From Wurfbainia villosa (taxonomy: Eukaryota > Streptophyta > Magnoliopsida > Zingiberales > Zingiberaceae), in NCBI GenBank assembly GCA_025175895.1, contig CM045988.1:91547137-91611136 (forward strand): a DNA stretch of 64,000 nucleotides. The letters are read 5' to 3'. The position numbers and the translations under genes were made by a program. Below, piece after piece: positions 61,512 through 64,000 of this stretch (position 1 is the stretch's first letter; each line of letters opens with the position of its first letter). The notes beneath the pieces are model-generated. The model searched no databases and was not told where the DNA came from. It saw only the letters and a list, made by a program, of their open reading frames with translations.

Positions 61512-62584
61512 CTCCTCCTCCAGATTAACTAACGCAGTCTTGCGTGAAAAGCTTGAATTCATCGAACAAGGATTAGAAGGGATACAAGAGAAGCTAACAA
61601 ATACTTGAGTTCAATTAACAAGCACCCAATATGAGTTGACATCAATGAGATCAAGACAATATATGTTTGAATCAATAAATTTCAATCGATGCACCGAGCA
61701 TTATAACTTCGATACATGAAATCTCTCCAACTCCACCTCCTCCTCCACCTTAGAATTTGAACTTCTTAAATGAGTCGTTGATTCATTCACTTGTATGGAA
61801 AACTTATGTTTTGAACTTCTATTTTGAACTTGTGAAATTCTATATTTTGAATTTAAATTCATATTTATTATGATGTATTTTGATTATGTTATGTGATTAA
61901 TTATTATTAAATGTTTAAAATGTATGTTGTTAATTGAGTTGATGAAAAATTATTGGGATAGAATTTGTATTACATGATTTAGAATACAAATAAACGAAAT
62001 TCTGCGGGAGCAGATTTCGAAGATTAACGACGAAATATTTTATATTCATCGCTAAACTTAATATGCATTTAATTCATAAATTTTTCGCTAAATTCGACAA
62101 ACGATCGACTAGCCAATGACTAAAAATATTATGTGGACTACTATATTATCATCAGTCGGTTGATACTTAATCGTTTGACAGGATGCGATATACAGTCGAC
62201 TGGTGATACTGTAGTAAACCACAGAATATTTTTTAATCGATTGACTAGTCGACTAATGGTCCAGATTTAGCGATGAAAATACATGAATTCGTTATTAATA
62301 TTACGACAAATTTGTCTTTTAGTGTCGCTAATATTACGACGAATTTGTTTAATCGTCGCAAACATATATCAATTTAGCAACGATTATTGTTAGATTAATG
62401 ATGATTTTTTTGTCTTTAATATTAACACATAAGTTAAATAATTCGTCATTAAATCTTTTTAGTGACAATCTTATAGCGACGATATTAGTGATGATATTTT
62501 ATCGTCGCTATTATCATTTAGGGACGAATATTATATATTAGCCGCGAAATTAATCCGTCGTTAAATATCATTTTTCTTGTAGGG
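61512..62584 (+). mobile_element. 3' end of CACTA element X
   Basis: Plus-strand reading gives a TNPA-like tail (NAVLREKLEFIEQGLEGIQE) followed by stops, then AT-rich DNA and subterminal TAGCGACGA/TCGTCGCTA motifs to the terminus. It is the inverse of 9231 to about 10330. Confidence 0.78.
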
Positions 62585-62587
62585 ATG

Positions 62588-63582
62588 ATATTTTATGATC
62601 CATTTAGTGTTCACCTCTTATGCCAAGTATTTGATCCTTCTTCATTCATTTAGATTTCTCATTCAATCATTGAGATCGATTGAACTAATGATCTCCTTCT
62701 TCAACGATCTTTTCAACAGACTAAGCTTAGTCTTCTTGACCAATAATTTAATTACCTTTGAGAATATTTTATTCAATAACTAAATTAGAAAAAAATATAT
62801 TTATTTCAAAATTAATCGAATAAAATATGGACATATAAATTATTAGATGATAAGTGCAAAAAAAAGAGATCGATAGTCCACCGTCATTTAAAAATTATCT
62901 TTTTATATTTATCAATTGATTTTATATTTATCAATTGAGACGAAATGCTCTATCCAAAACATGCCATATGATTGCATATATATGATACTGTATATCCGCT
63001 CTCTCGCTGGAAAACATGTACTTCTACTTGGTGTCGCCTATAATTGATCGCACAATCTCAGGTGCTTACACGAAGTTGAAGGCGGCTACACTGTAGGGAT
63101 TATTGACATCCATGATAATATCGACTTTTTTTTTATACATCATCCGAGCTTTGGTTTTAACATCGAATTCTATAGTATTTTACAACTCACCCGAACTTTA
63201 CTCGAGTGACACGGATTGAATTGACCCCTCCACTGTCCAGATTACGCCCCCGTTGACACCTTAGCTTTGCTCTCTTCGAATTTTCCTTCTATTGAATTTT
63301 TGTCTCCAACCAATAAGAATGGCGTTTTCCCCATACATGTCGTGATTAAAATTTAAATGGATATCTGTTCATTGTGTAACGAAGGGAACAGAAGTCAGAA
63401 CTCGACTTGTGACCATTCAGAGCTTATGTACACTGAGAGAAATTTCAGAGAGGAGCCTCTCGACCAGGTGAAGAGATTGCAATTGATCATGGACATGGAC
63501 CAGAAACACGATAAGAGCGATACAGAACCTGGAGAGGTGATTAAACTGTGTTAGAACTTGGACTATAATTACAGAGATGAGT
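62588..63582. other. Minisatellite end, spacer and probable SPL 3' region
   Basis: The first 130 bp continue the degenerate minisatellite (CTCTTATGCCAAGTATTTGATCC-type phrase). AT-rich spacer follows, then from roughly 63240 a more balanced part that may be the 3' untranslated region of the SPL gene. A plus-strand open frame at 63357-63554 has no family features. Confidence 0.45.
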
Positions 63583-64000
63583 TTACTGCCAAGAAAAGGG
63601 AAGAGCTCGTGAAGCATCATCTGATGCCTCTCCTCCCATCGCATTACACACACCCTGACAATGAAGACCAGCCATAGTCCCACATATAAGCGCATTGCCT
63701 ACTTGCTCATTCCCAGCCGTCGAGCAAGAATATCCGGTTGCTGCTGAAACATAGCCTGAAGCTCGCGCAGCATTGCCGAAGTGGAGGCCTGAAACCAGGG
63801 ACTGGGGAATAGGAATCCTACCAGCAGGCAGCATTTGGCCAGCGCCGACGCCCATATCCTGAGATGATGACAGAAGAGAGAGAGCACAATCGGAGTTGAA
63901 CACTTGCGTCGGCGATCTCTCGGCGAGAATTCTGTTGCAGCCGCTGCTCTTCGTTGAGATGGTCTCGAGAAAGGGCTGCAATGTGGTCTGTGGTCTGCCG
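63583..64000 (-). CDS. SQUAMOSA promoter-binding-like (SPL/SBP-box) transcription factor, last exon, 5' partial
   Basis: About 139 codons, open to the window edge and ending with TAA at 63583-63585. The minus strand includes the CALSLLSS segment characteristic of miR156-regulated SPL proteins, then MLPAGRIPIPQSLVSGLHFG, a Gly/Ser-rich stretch and the C-terminus RALPFSWQ. SPL proteins are nuclear factors that bind GTAC-core sites and control phase change, branching and flower or grain traits. The DNA-binding SBP domain would lie upstream, beyond 64000. The C-terminal style suggests the SPL13/16/18 group, tentatively. Expression is likely limited by miR156. Confidence 0.87.
   Translation of the reverse strand, partial: GRPQTTLQPFLETISTKSSGCNRILAERSPTQVFNSDCALSLLSSSQDMGVGAGQMLPAGRIPIPQSLVSGLHFGNAARASGYVSAATGYSCSTAGNEQVGNALICGTMAGLHCQGVCNAMGGEASDDASRALPFSWQ
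63868..63887 (-). promoter_or_regulatory. miR156/157 target site in the SPL coding region
   Basis: The minus strand reads GTGCTCTCTCTCTTCTGTCA, the standard miR156 response element of SPL genes, encoding the ALSLLS part of the protein. Pairing would lead to mRNA cleavage or translational repression. Confidence 0.95.

Larger units (their letters stand above)
36813..62584 (+). mobile_element. CACTA element X, split by nested insertions and a deletion
   Basis: The left terminus CACTACAAGAAATTGATAAA starts at 36813; the right terminus ends CTTGTAGGG at 62584, one base off CTTGTAGTG. The flanking triplet ATG is duplicated (36810-36812 and 62585-62587). Remaining own sequence is 36813-38970 (5' end with the start of a TNP2 gene) and about 61512-62584 (3' end with the TNPA-like tail), both plus strand. 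Both ends match, in inverse orientation, the ends of the CACTA at 9231-19249. The middle is replaced by element Z and its guests; the centre of X has been lost. Confidence 0.8.

Noticed and set aside
38971..62584. A single CACTA element from 38971 to 62584 with ATG duplication
   Set aside because: The triplets fit, but the 62584 end belongs to the family of the 36813 end (both match the element at 9231-19249) and the TNPA-like tail there reads in the opposite direction to the Z genes.
63357..63554. 65-codon plus-strand frame next to the SPL exon
   Set aside because: No recognisable family, and it is more simply explained as chance in the SPL 3' region on the opposite strand.

Overview
This is nuclear DNA of a flowering plant, most likely a monocot. 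The evidence is spliced genes with GT-AG introns, plant-specific families (an isoprenylated heavy-metal-associated protein, a DUF3339 membrane peptide, an SBP-box factor with a miR156 site) and long AT-rich spacers filled with Ty1/copia, Ty3/gypsy, CACTA and MULE-type elements. A degenerate minisatellite of about 50 bp and the retrotransposon flavours suggest Zingiberales, but that is only an impression. No tRNA, rRNA, CRISPR array or prokaryotic operon was seen.

Only three host genes can be supported. A five-exon HIPP gene (5581-7204, +) has two HMA metal-binding domains and a C-terminal CaaX box, with an apparent one-base frameshift in exon 2. A small DUF3339 two-helix membrane protein lies at 28476-28685 (-). 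The last exon of an SPL (SBP-box) transcription factor runs off the right edge (63583-64000, -) and carries a 20-nt miR156 target site.

The rest is transposon territory. Left block: a decayed CACTA element (about 9231-19249) contains a MULE-like foldback MITE (10454-11168, 10-bp TSD) and a deleted gypsy/chromovirus-type element (12315-16937, TSD TCAGG). Middle: a 5.0-kb copia element (21398-26412, TSD ATTTA). Right block: a minisatellite array hosts two CACTA elements. Element Y (31241-36401, TSD TTT) has palindromic subterminal arrays and carries fragments of an AIP1-type WD40 gene and a KIN-4 kinesin gene. Element X (36813-62584, TSD ATG) has a second, inverted CACTA (Z, 38971 to about 61511) inserted in its transposase gene. 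Z holds a solo LTR (40126-48383, TSD AATTG), which holds a gag-only copia element (40662-47126, TSD ATTAC). Z also holds a 9.3-kb copia element (50850-60104, TSD CTCTC) inserted in the Z transposase gene. This gives up to four nested levels, each ordered by its own target-site duplication.

The host genes show no functional link to one another. The transposon genes are nearly all broken by stops, frameshifts or insertions, so the block looks like a fossil record rather than an active system. Family assignments rest on motifs read by eye; no database search was run.
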